In this document: positions 44,068-50,851 of the stretch, in pieces
Position numbering within the stretch: the first letter of the stretch is position 1
Layout: the number at the start of each line of letters is the position of its first letter
Assembly: GCF_000373265.1 (NCBI RefSeq)
Contig: NZ_KB890761.1
Span: forward strand, 1 to 64,000
DNA from: Pontibacter roseus DSM 17521
GTDB lineage: Bacteria > Bacteroidota > Bacteroidia > Cytophagales > Hymenobacteraceae
Direction: 5' to 3'
DNA length: 64,000 bases
The notes under the pieces: generated by a model
Told to the model about the DNA's origin: nothing
Databases searched by the model: none
Seen by the model: only the letters and a program-made list of their open reading frames with translations
Position numbers and translations under genes: made by a program

Positions 44068-44191
44068 TGTTCGAGCGGTCAGCGAGTTTGGAGCGTCTTG
44101 ACTTTTTTGCTTACTTTTTGTGTCAAGACAAAAAGTGAGGCCCCGCCGGCCAGGCGAGGCTATGAAACAACTCAGCTTGCAAGCAGCAATC
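44068..44191. repeat. Second dispersed repeat block, copy 1
   Basis: A block starting TGTTCGAGCGGTCAGCGAGT, with GTCTTGAC/GTCAAGAC arms around a T-rich centre and a GC-rich tail (GGCCAGGCGAGGC). It recurs at 53869-54010, at a similar distance behind the MITE-like element. The two parts may be one composite repeat. Confidence 0.7.
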
Positions 44192-44286
44192 ATAGTAGCT
44201 ACGCAGCAAACCAGCACCAAGCTATCAGGCAATAACCTGATTCGTACCCGTTACATCCACATCAAGTAAATCCCGTGATTTTATCT

Positions 44287-44294
44287 TAAATTTG
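44287..44294 (+). promoter_or_regulatory. Candidate -7 box for nuoABC
   Basis: TAAATTTG fits TAnnTTTG and lies 21 nt before the nuoA ATG. No TTG is at the 19-bp position; the repeat block lies just upstream. Confidence 0.45.
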
Positions 44295-44314
44295 TGTGAA
44301 ACAGCTACAACGCT

Positions 44315-44803
44315 ATGGCGGAAACCTACCTCTCTGACTTCGGAACCATCCTGCTCTTCCTGATAGGCGGCGCTATTTTCGTGGTCATCGGTCTGTTTAC
44401 CGCTAAGCTGATACGCCCCAGCCGCCCGAACCCAGAGAAGCTGACGACCTATGAGTCGGGGGAGGAGCCGATTGGCAACTCTTGGGTGCAGTTCAATCCG
44501 CGCTTTTACGTGGTGGCGCTCATCTTCATCATCTTCGACGTGGAACTGGCGTTCCTGTTTCCGTGGGCTACCGTGTTTGGCCGGCGCGACCTGATAGAGG
44601 CGACCGATGGCGTGTGGGGTTGGTTTGCCCTGATTGAGATGTTCATCTTCATTGGCGTGCTGGTGCTGGGCCTGGCCTATGCCTGGGCGAAAGGCCACCT
44701 CGACTGGATAAAGCCGAAACCCGTGGTGCCGCAGAGCCGCTCCAAAATACCGATGAACGTATACCAACGTGTAAACGAGCGGAAGTACGAAGTGAGGAAA
44801 TAA
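44315..44803 (+). CDS. nuoA: NADH-quinone oxidoreductase subunit A
   Basis: A membrane subunit of respiratory complex I, 162 residues with three helices. The signature loop [39 protein letters not shown] is intact, including the acidic FDVE. The C-terminal extension ([36 protein letters not shown]) is basic and longer than in E. coli. It starts the cluster nuoA-B-C; nuoD is 2.5 kb further on. Confidence 0.97.
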   Translation: MAETYLSDFGTILLFLIGGAIFVVIGLFTAKLIRPSRPNPEKLTTYESGEEPIGNSWVQFNPRFYVVALIFIIFDVELAFLFPWATVFGRRDLIEATDGVWGWFALIEMFIFIGVLVLGLAYAWAKGHLDWIKPKPVVPQSRSKIPMNVYQRVNERKYEVRK

Positions 44804-44886
44804 GTTCTGATGAAGAACATGGAAGAGAAAAGGGATTAATTTCGCTGCCATTCATAATACATAGTTTCTAACTCATCATTCCACAT

Positions 44887-45468
44887 TTGAACATTACACA
44901 AGACAAAACCGGAGAAGGCGGTGTGATTATCACCAAGCTGGATGACCTGCTCAACTGGGCACGACTGACCTCGCTGTTCCCGATGGGTTTTGGCTTAGCC
45001 TGCTGCGCCATTGAGATGATGGGCGCCTACGCCTCCGGGTATGACTTGGACCGCTTCGGCATCATTCCGCGTGCCTCGCCGCGCCAGTCCGATGTGATGA
45101 TTGTGGCAGGAACCGTCACGTTCAAGATGGCTGACCGCGTGCGCCGCCTCTACGAGCAGATGCCGGAGCCGCGCTATGTGATTTCCATGGGCAGCTGCTC
45201 CAACTGCGGCGGACCCTATTGGGAGCACGGCTACCATGTGGTGAAGGGCGTAGACCGCGTCATACCCGTGGATGTGTACGTACCGGGTTGCCCGCCCAGG
45301 CCGGAGGCGCTGATTGGCGGCTTCCTGCGCCTGCAGGAAATCATCCGCAAAGAGACCATACGCGCACCGCGGGCCGTGCAGCAAATCATGGCGAAACGGG
45401 CGCAACAACAGGAGCAGCCAATCGCCGATGCTGACACATCAGTAGAAGAGCCGACTTCCCATACCTAA
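44887..45468 (+). CDS. nuoB: NADH-quinone oxidoreductase subunit B
   Basis: The complex I subunit that carries cluster N2, the last Fe-S centre before quinone. Ligands are C39 and C40 (GLACCAIEM), C104 (MGSCSNCGG) and C135 ([10 protein letters not shown]). The start is TTG at 44887, since no ATG precedes the family N-terminus in frame. 193 residues; the acidic C-terminal tail ([16 protein letters not shown]) is an extension. It sits 84 nt after nuoA and 25 nt before nuoC. Confidence 0.96.
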   Translation: MNITQDKTGEGGVIITKLDDLLNWARLTSLFPMGFGLACCAIEMMGAYASGYDLDRFGIIPRASPRQSDVMIVAGTVTFKMADRVRRLYEQMPEPRYVISMGSCSNCGGPYWEHGYHVVKGVDRVIPVDVYVPGCPPRPEALIGGFLRLQEIIRKETIRAPRAVQQIMAKRAQQQEQPIADADTSVEEPTSHT

Positions 45469-45492
45469 TTAATAAATCATAATTCAAAAGCC

Positions 45493-46086
45493 GTGTCGTT
45501 TGAGGAGCTAAAGGATTTCATAGTAGCGCAGTTTGGGCAGGAGGCAATCGTCTCCGAAAAGCCTGACAACCTGCAACCCTACCTGGTGCTCCAGACAGAG
45601 CGCCTGGCGGAGGTATGCCTGGAGCTGCACGACAACGAGCGGACCTACTTCGACTTTCTCGCCTGCGTGACAGGTATAGACAACGGCCCGGAGGCCGGCA
45701 CCATGGAGGTGGCCTACAACCTCTATTCTATACCTTACGACCACTCCCTGATGCTCAAGGTCATCGTGCCACGCAACGCGGAAGGAGAACCTATACCTGT
45801 GGTGCCGACCGTAAGCCATATCTGGCGCACCGCCGACTGGCATGAGCGGGAGATTTTCGATTTGGTGGGCATCCTGTTCAAAGACCACCCCGACATGCGC
45901 CGCATCCTCTGCTCCGCCGACTGGGAGGGCCACCCGCTCCGCAAAGATTACAAGCTGCAGGACTACTACCACGGCATCAAGGTTCCCTACGACAACCACA
46001 ACGAGAACAGCGGCTTCCGGGGCGAGCCTGTGCAACTGACAGGTATACCTACCCCGTTTTCAGACAAGCGCGAGAAGCCAAGCTAG
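45493..46086 (+). CDS. nuoC: NADH-quinone oxidoreductase subunit C
   Basis: The 30-kDa-type subunit of complex I, 197 residues, starting with GTG at 45493. Family signatures: ACVTGIDNGPEAGTMEVAYNLYSIPYDHSLMLKVIVP, ANWHEREIFDLVGI-like segment DWHEREIFDLVGILFKDHPDMRRILCSADWEGHPLRKDY, and a proline-ended tail. It is separate from nuoD, not fused. Behind it lies rlmH and then a minus-strand insertion before nuoD. Confidence 0.96.
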   Translation: MSFEELKDFIVAQFGQEAIVSEKPDNLQPYLVLQTERLAEVCLELHDNERTYFDFLACVTGIDNGPEAGTMEVAYNLYSIPYDHSLMLKVIVPRNAEGEPIPVVPTVSHIWRTADWHEREIFDLVGILFKDHPDMRRILCSADWEGHPLRKDYKLQDYYHGIKVPYDNHNENSGFRGEPVQLTGIPTPFSDKREKPS

Positions 46087-46206
46087 GGCAGGCTGCTATA
46101 CCTGTTGTTGGGCTTCCGGCTAGCATTCAACTGTTCCATTTCAGCGGCGCTGTTGCAAAAACTCCTGTATAAGCCGATATTGCCGAAAAAGCAGGTATAG
46201 CATCAG

Positions 46207-46680
46207 ATGAAAATCAAACTCATTGCGATAGGGAAAACTGACGAGAAGTTCCTGGAGGAAGGTATAGAAAAATACCTCAAGAGGCTCAAGCATTACCACC
46301 CTGTCGAGTTCATCATCATTCCTGACATCAAGCAGGGCGGCAAGTTCACAGCGGACAACCTGAAGGAGGCCGAGGGGAAACTGATTCTGCAGAAGGTGCA
46401 GGAGGGCGACCACCTCATCCTGCTCGATGAGAAAGGCAAGACATTTACCTCCTCTGAGTTCGCCAGTTTCCTCCAGAAAAAGCTCAATGCCGTCACTACC
46501 AACCTGGTTTTCGTCATCGGCGGCGCCTTTGGTTTCTCTGCTGCCGTGTACCAGCGGGCCAACGACAAAATCTCCCTTTCTGAGATGACTTTCTCCCACC
46601 AGATGGTCCGTCTCTTCTTCACCGAGCAGCTTTACCGCGGCTTCACCATCCTGAGGGGCGAGAAGTACCACCACGACTAG
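46207..46680 (+). CDS. rlmH: 23S rRNA (pseudouridine-1915 N3)-methyltransferase RlmH
   Basis: A SPOUT-type methyltransferase, 157 residues, that modifies m3-psi1915 in helix 69 of 23S rRNA. Signatures: MKIKLIAIGKTDEKFLEEGIEKYLKRLKHY at the start, LLDEKGKTFTSSEFASFL, the trefoil-knot SAM site VFVIGGAFGFS, and the C-terminal HQMVRLFFTEQLYRGFTILRGEKYHH. The product is complete. It is located between nuoC and the insertion and would be co-transcribed with nuoABC if no terminator intervenes. Confidence 0.97.
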   Translation: MKIKLIAIGKTDEKFLEEGIEKYLKRLKHYHPVEFIIIPDIKQGGKFTADNLKEAEGKLILQKVQEGDHLILLDEKGKTFTSSEFASFLQKKLNAVTTNLVFVIGGAFGFSAAVYQRANDKISLSEMTFSHQMVRLFFTEQLYRGFTILRGEKYHHD

Positions 46681-46735
46681 CTAAAATGTATAGGGCATGA
46701 AAAGGCTCACACAGGCGGGGTAGCGGGAATACAGG

Positions 46736-46900
46736 TTACTGTGGCAGGTCTTGATAGGGCGTACACGTAAGCTTTGCCCAACTCCAAGTTCCTCCTCCTT
46801 CCACACAACCATACATTCTAAGAACCTGGTATAAGGTAAACAGGGCAACCAGACCAAATACCAATACGGCCAACAGTAGGGTTATCACGCGTTTTTTCAT
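46736..46900 (-). CDS. Small membrane protein with CxnC motif, unknown
   Basis: A 54-residue protein from the ATG at 46900: one transmembrane helix (RVITLLLAVLVFGLVALFTLYQVL) and a short outer tail with CVEGGGTWSWAKLTC. The Cys-Gly-Gly-Trp-Cys spacing resembles small Bacteroidota peptides with a disulfide-bonded tail. It is on the minus strand in the insertion between nuoC/rlmH and nuoD. Support is modest. Confidence 0.45.
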   Translation of the reverse strand: MKKRVITLLLAVLVFGLVALFTLYQVLRMYGCVEGGGTWSWAKLTCTPYQDLPQ

Positions 46901-46994
46901 TTCAAGCATTTGGCTCAACGGCCTTGTGTAAGTGGGCCCTGGGCTGGCGTTTGTAGCATGTCAGCAGTTTGGGCTTAGTTTCTCGGCTTGGTGG

Positions 46995-47759
46995 CTAATC
47001 AAAAATACCGTTGTTCTCAGTCAGGATGAGTGGCTCTCCATCGGTTACCACAAGCGTGTGTTCGTGCTGCGCCATGTAGCCTCCATTGTTTCCGACCAGC
47101 GTCCATCCGTCACTCAGTTCTTTGGTATAGGTTGATGTGGTGGAAATGAATGTCTCGATGGCAACCACTGAGTTTTTCCTGAACCGCCTCTGGTCATGTC
47201 TGTTTCTGTAGTTGAGCAGTTCGTCCGGTTGCTCGTGCAGGCTTCTGCCAATGCCGTGGCCGCCCAAGTTCTTTATCACCCGGTAGCCTCTCTTCTTAGC
47301 TTCTGTTTCTATCAGGTTGCCGATGTCTGCTATTCTCACACCTCCTTTGATAGAATGAATGGCTTTCCGGAGTATTTCCTTTGATGCGTCGACCAGTTTC
47401 TGATGCTGGTGGATGTCAGCACCAATGACGAACGAGCCTCCATTATCGGCCCAAAAGCCATTGAGCTCCGCAGAAACATCAATGTTTATCAAATCCCCCT
47501 CCTTCAATATCCGCTTATTTGACGGGATACCGTGGCAGAATTCATTGTCGACACTGATGCAGGTCCAACCCGGGAAACCATACGTCAGGCGGGGTGCTGA
47601 CTGAGCCCCGAATCCAGCAAGTATTTTCCCTCCATACTCATCCAGCTCGTTTGTGGTCATTCCAGGCTGGGCGTACTGCCTCATTTTGTTGAGTGCATAG
47701 GCTACCGCTTCGCTAACCTTTTGCATCCCTTCCAACTCCGACTCGCTTGTTATGGACAT
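46995..47759 (-). CDS. map: Methionine aminopeptidase, type I
   Basis: A metalloprotease of 254 residues that removes N-terminal methionine. Start at ATG 47759: the frame is open further upstream, but those residues translate an attC-like hairpin (47800-47861). All five metal ligands are present: D94 (INIDVSAE), D105 (FWADNGG), H168 (LGGHGIG), E202 (AIETFIS), E233 (QHEHTL). The substrate pocket WTCISVDNEFCHGIP carries the type I sequence, and there is no N-terminal zinc-finger extension. It reads against nuo and may be an additional copy, a housekeeping one being expected elsewhere. Confidence 0.92.
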   Translation of the reverse strand: MSITSESELEGMQKVSEAVAYALNKMRQYAQPGMTTNELDEYGGKILAGFGAQSAPRLTYGFPGWTCISVDNEFCHGIPSNKRILKEGDLINIDVSAELNGFWADNGGSFVIGADIHQHQKLVDASKEILRKAIHSIKGGVRIADIGNLIETEAKKRGYRVIKNLGGHGIGRSLHEQPDELLNYRNRHDQRRFRKNSVVAIETFISTTSTYTKELSDGWTLVGNNGGYMAQHEHTLVVTDGEPLILTENNGIFD

Positions 47760-47799
47760 ATGCTGTGATTTATACCTGGCATTAACTTGCTTCTGATTT

Positions 47800-47861
47800 C
47801 TAACGGCTTGTACATGAGGTGGGCAAGGCGCAGCCGCAGCTTTGCTCATGTACTTGGTTAG
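47800..47861 (-). other. Integron attC-like recombination site
   Basis: A 62-bp imperfect palindrome with attC architecture: outer CTAAC (47800-47804) and GTTAG (47857-47861), unpaired spacers of 5 and 3 nt, inner 9-bp arms GTACATGAG (47810-47818) and CTCATGTAC (47845-47853), and a 26-nt variable loop. It lies after the minus-strand 47875-48336 gene and before map, the position of an attC in a cassette array. Outer boxes deviate by one base from the RYYYAAC/GTTRRRY consensus. No integrase is in the window. Confidence 0.55.
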
Positions 47862-47874
47862 GGGTTTTAATTTT

Positions 47875-48336
47875 TTATATGAAATCACTATCCAGCATGA
47901 CACTCCAATGCTCATTGATTGTCCACACTTCAATAAACCCATTTTTATAATAATCACCTTCTTGAGTTATTACAGTATCAGGGCAAGGGGTATAATCAAC
48001 TTCATATTTCCCATAGATTAATTTGATGTTGACTACGTCACATTCAGGAGCATTTCTAACGGAAATGTAATGTAGGTCTTGATTAATATTTACCTTGTCT
48101 AATTCATTTCTAAGAGTGGCTGGTATTCTTTTATAATCTACCAACTTGCCTGATGGTAACTGGTTTTTATGTTCAAATACAGCCTGAACTATTCTCTGAT
48201 ATTTTTCAGGATTTTTATTAATGTCTTTTCTAAGGCTAACTTCAGGTGTAGGCGCAAAAGCAAAATAAAGAATTGCCACAGCTACAATAATAGAAACTGT
48301 TACAATCAAGAACCTGATGTCTCCTAAAATTTTCAT
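47875..48336 (-). CDS. Hypothetical membrane-anchored protein in AT-rich DNA
   Basis: A 153-residue protein. An N-terminal helix (FLIVTVSIIVAVAILYFAFAP) anchors it; the rest (about 30-153) is probably periplasmic and soluble. It has two Cys (ECDVV and TPCPD) and an aromatic C-terminal part. No family is recognised. Its DNA is clearly more AT-rich than the nuo and rlmH genes, suggesting foreign origin. An attC-like site sits 14 nt beyond its stop, so it looks like a cassette gene. Confidence 0.7.
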   Translation of the reverse strand: MKILGDIRFLIVTVSIIVAVAILYFAFAPTPEVSLRKDINKNPEKYQRIVQAVFEHKNQLPSGKLVDYKRIPATLRNELDKVNINQDLHYISVRNAPECDVVNIKLIYGKYEVDYTPCPDTVITQEGDYYKNGFIEVWTINEHWSVMLDSDFI

Positions 48337-48567
48337 CTATTTGTTATTACCCCTAACTACTGGATAACAGGAATAAACATACGGTTTATTGTCGAAATTG
48401 ACAGATAACCGTAACTGCATTAACGAATATACTATATACTAATTCTTGAATTAAGAATCAGTCTTATCTAAATGTGTTCCTCCTATCCTGCTGACAAACC
48501 GCTGTTTAATTCCCTTAATTTTCCGAACTTTGCTTCACACAGACCTTAACAGCTAGTTCCCAAACCC
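48337..48567. other. AT-rich junction before nuoD
   Basis: On the minus strand, GTTAGGGG (48359-48352) lies about 15 nt before the start of the hypothetical gene, the expected position of a cassette border. A partly matched hairpin, CGGTTTATTGTC against GACAGATAACCG, lies at 48383-48412. The right end leads to the nuoD GTG start; the promoter for nuoD is not clear. Confidence 0.4.
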
Positions 48568-49773
48568 GTGTCCACACTCCACAGAAACTACCTGCTGCAA
48601 TCGGAGCCGAACAAGTTCAGCCTGGACAACCTGCAGGCCGGCGAGATGATTGTGAATATGGGCCCGCAGCACCCCAGTACGCACGGCGTGCTGCGCCTGG
48701 AGGTGGTGACGGATGGGGAAATCATCACTGATGTGGCACCGCACGTGGGCTACCTGCACCGCTGCTTCGAGAAGCACGCCGAGAGCATGGCTTACAACCA
48801 GGCCATCCCCTATGTGGACCGCATGGACTACCTGGCCGCCATGAACTCAGAACATGTGTGGTGTATGGGCGTGGAGAAACTGCTAGGCATCACCGACCAG
48901 ATACCGAAGCGGGTAGAGTACATCCGGGTGCTGGTGACGGAGCTCAACCGCATCGCCTCCCACTTCCTGGCTATTGGCACCTATGCCATCGACATTGGGG
49001 CGTTTACGCCTTTCCTGTGGCTGCTGCGCGACCGCGAGCACATACAGCGCCTGTTGGAGTGGACCAGCGGGGCCCGCATGCTGTACAACTACATCTGGGT
49101 GGGCGGCCTATACTATGATTTGCCCATTGGCTTTGAGGAGCGCTGCCGCGAGTTCATCCACTACCTGCAGCCCAAGCTGGACGAGCTCGACACCATCCTG
49201 CTCACCAACAAGATATTCATTGACCGCACCGCCAACGTAGGCATCCTGCCCCTGGATGTGGCCATCAACTACGGCTGCTCCGGCCCCATGCTACGTGGCT
49301 CCGGCCTGCGCCACGACCTGCGCCGCGTCGATGGCTACAGCGTATACCCGGAGTTGGAGTTTGAGGTACCCATAGGCGAGGGAACTATGGGTACCACCGG
49401 CGATTGTTGGGACCGCAACTACGTGCGGGCGCTGGAGTGCCGTGAGTCGGTGAAGATTATCAGCCAGTGCCTGGACAAGCTGCTGGGCGAGCACAAACGT
49501 ACCCCAGACTTTGACCCACAGGCAGCCTGTCCCAAAAAGATGCGCATGACGGGCACGCAGGAACTTTACTTCCGGGGCGAAACGCCACGTGGCGAACTGG
49601 GCTACTTTTTCCGCACCACCGACCGCAGTGATGTGCCTTTCCGCTGCCACGGCCGCTCCCCTTGTTTCTCCAATCTGTCGGTGCTGCACGAAATCGCCAA
49701 AGGCTGCATGGTGGCCGATTTGATTGCCATTGTGGGCTCTGTAGACATTGTGTTGGGCGAGCTGGACCGATAG
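48568..49773 (+). CDS. nuoD: NADH-quinone oxidoreductase subunit D
   Basis: The 49-kDa-type complex I subunit that forms the quinone pocket with NuoB. 401 residues, GTG start at 48568. Signatures: MIVNMGPQHPSTHGVLRLEVVTDGE, GYLHRCFEKHAE, PYVDRMDYLAAMNSEHVWC, ELNRIASHF, GCSGPMLRGSGLRHDLRRVDGY, and C-terminal ADLIAIVGSVDIVLGELDR. The invariant His and Tyr of the quinone site (PSTHG, PYVDRMDY) are seen. No nuoE-N follows, so the remaining complex I genes are elsewhere. Confidence 0.97.
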   Translation: MSTLHRNYLLQSEPNKFSLDNLQAGEMIVNMGPQHPSTHGVLRLEVVTDGEIITDVAPHVGYLHRCFEKHAESMAYNQAIPYVDRMDYLAAMNSEHVWCMGVEKLLGITDQIPKRVEYIRVLVTELNRIASHFLAIGTYAIDIGAFTPFLWLLRDREHIQRLLEWTSGARMLYNYIWVGGLYYDLPIGFEERCREFIHYLQPKLDELDTILLTNKIFIDRTANVGILPLDVAINYGCSGPMLRGSGLRHDLRRVDGYSVYPELEFEVPIGEGTMGTTGDCWDRNYVRALECRESVKIISQCLDKLLGEHKRTPDFDPQAACPKKMRMTGTQELYFRGETPRGELGYFFRTTDRSDVPFRCHGRSPCFSNLSVLHEIAKGCMVADLIAIVGSVDIVLGELDR

Positions 49774-49861
49774 CGGCAGCAAAAACCTAGGCTGCTACGG
49801 CACGATTTTTATGGTCAGAGGGTTTAGTAAGATATCTTTCATCTAAAGCCTTTCAAACGAC

Positions 49862-50770
49862 TTGAAACTATCGAAAATCCTGACGGTGCACTTGCTGTGG
49901 ATGAGTGTGCTGGCAAGCCCGGTTATGGCCCAGATGCAGGCGCAGTACCTGCCGCAACCCCTTGGCGCTAGTGCCCCCGCTATACCTGACACCACTGATT
50001 TCCTTCCTTCCGGCACACCAGCCGTTGAGCTGCACGACACTGTCCGGACGCTGGTCACCATACCTGCCGACACCATCTATCCTGGCCAGAAAAAGCCATT
50101 CACGAAGTCACAGCTACAGGAAGGCAACAACAAGCGCTACCTTATGCGTGCCGTGCTGCCTGCCGCTGCCCTCATTGGCGCTGGCGTCTATACCATGCAG
50201 GACAATGGCTTCTACAGCAGTCACGATGCCCGCGACCTCCGCCACAGGACCGCCCCCAATTTCAGCACTAAGGTAGATGACTACCTGATGTTCCTGCCGG
50301 TGGCCTACATGTATGGCTTCAACGCCTTCTCGTCCCAGAACCGCCACGAGATGCCGCGCCAGACAGCCCTGTTGTTGGCATCGGGCGCGTTGACCTCGGC
50401 CATTGTGTGGCCCATGAAGAAAATTACGAACATCGACCGCCCCAACGGCGAAGACCACGCATTCCCATCCGGCCACACGGCGTATGCCTTTACCATTGCT
50501 ACGGTAGTGGACAAGGAGTTCCGGCACAAGAGCCCCTGGATAAGTGTAGGCAGCTATACCTTGGCGGGCGCCACTGGCGTGCTGCGCGTCATGAACAACA
50601 AGCATTGGATGGCCGATGTGCTGGCCGGTGCCGGTGTAGGCATTCTGTCTGTGAACACGGTATACTGGCTGCACGACAAGCTTTTCCAGGACAAAGGCTA
50701 CAATACCACAGTAGTGCCGGTGGTGCTTCCGACAGGCCAGCCCGGCTTGGGCATGTCGCTCCGGTTCTAA
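49862..50770 (+). CDS. PAP2-family phosphatase
   Basis: A secreted or outer-envelope phosphatase, 302 residues, starting with TTG at 49862, which gives a signal peptide (KLSKILTVHLLWMSVLASPVMAQ). The PAP2 motifs are complete: KKITNIDRP (K-x6-RP), FPSGHTAYAF (PSGH), and GVLRVMNNKHWMADVLAGAG (R-x5-H-x3-D). Such enzymes dephosphorylate lipids such as undecaprenyl or phosphatidylglycerol phosphate. The C-terminal LGMSLRF is a beta-type tail. No TM array of classical membrane PAP2 is dense; it may be periplasmic. Confidence 0.9.
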   Translation: MKLSKILTVHLLWMSVLASPVMAQMQAQYLPQPLGASAPAIPDTTDFLPSGTPAVELHDTVRTLVTIPADTIYPGQKKPFTKSQLQEGNNKRYLMRAVLPAAALIGAGVYTMQDNGFYSSHDARDLRHRTAPNFSTKVDDYLMFLPVAYMYGFNAFSSQNRHEMPRQTALLLASGALTSAIVWPMKKITNIDRPNGEDHAFPSGHTAYAFTIATVVDKEFRHKSPWISVGSYTLAGATGVLRVMNNKHWMADVLAGAGVGILSVNTVYWLHDKLFQDKGYNTTVVPVVLPTGQPGLGMSLRF

Positions 50771-50795
50771 CCTTACCCCATTCTGTAAAGTAAAC

Positions 50796-50837
50796 ATTGG
50801 CGCCTCTCCAGCAACTGGAGGGGCGCCAATTCTTTTT
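50796..50837 (+). terminator. Terminator after the PAP2 gene
   Basis: Stem ATTGGCGCC...GGCGCCAAT with inner CTCCAG/CTGGAG, 3-nt loop, T run. Confidence 0.92.
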
Positions 50838-50851
50838 TATATATTTACGTT

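Noticed and set aside
47760-47957. N-terminal extension of the map gene
   Set aside because: It translates the attC-like hairpin and unrelated DNA; the family N-terminus begins at 47759.
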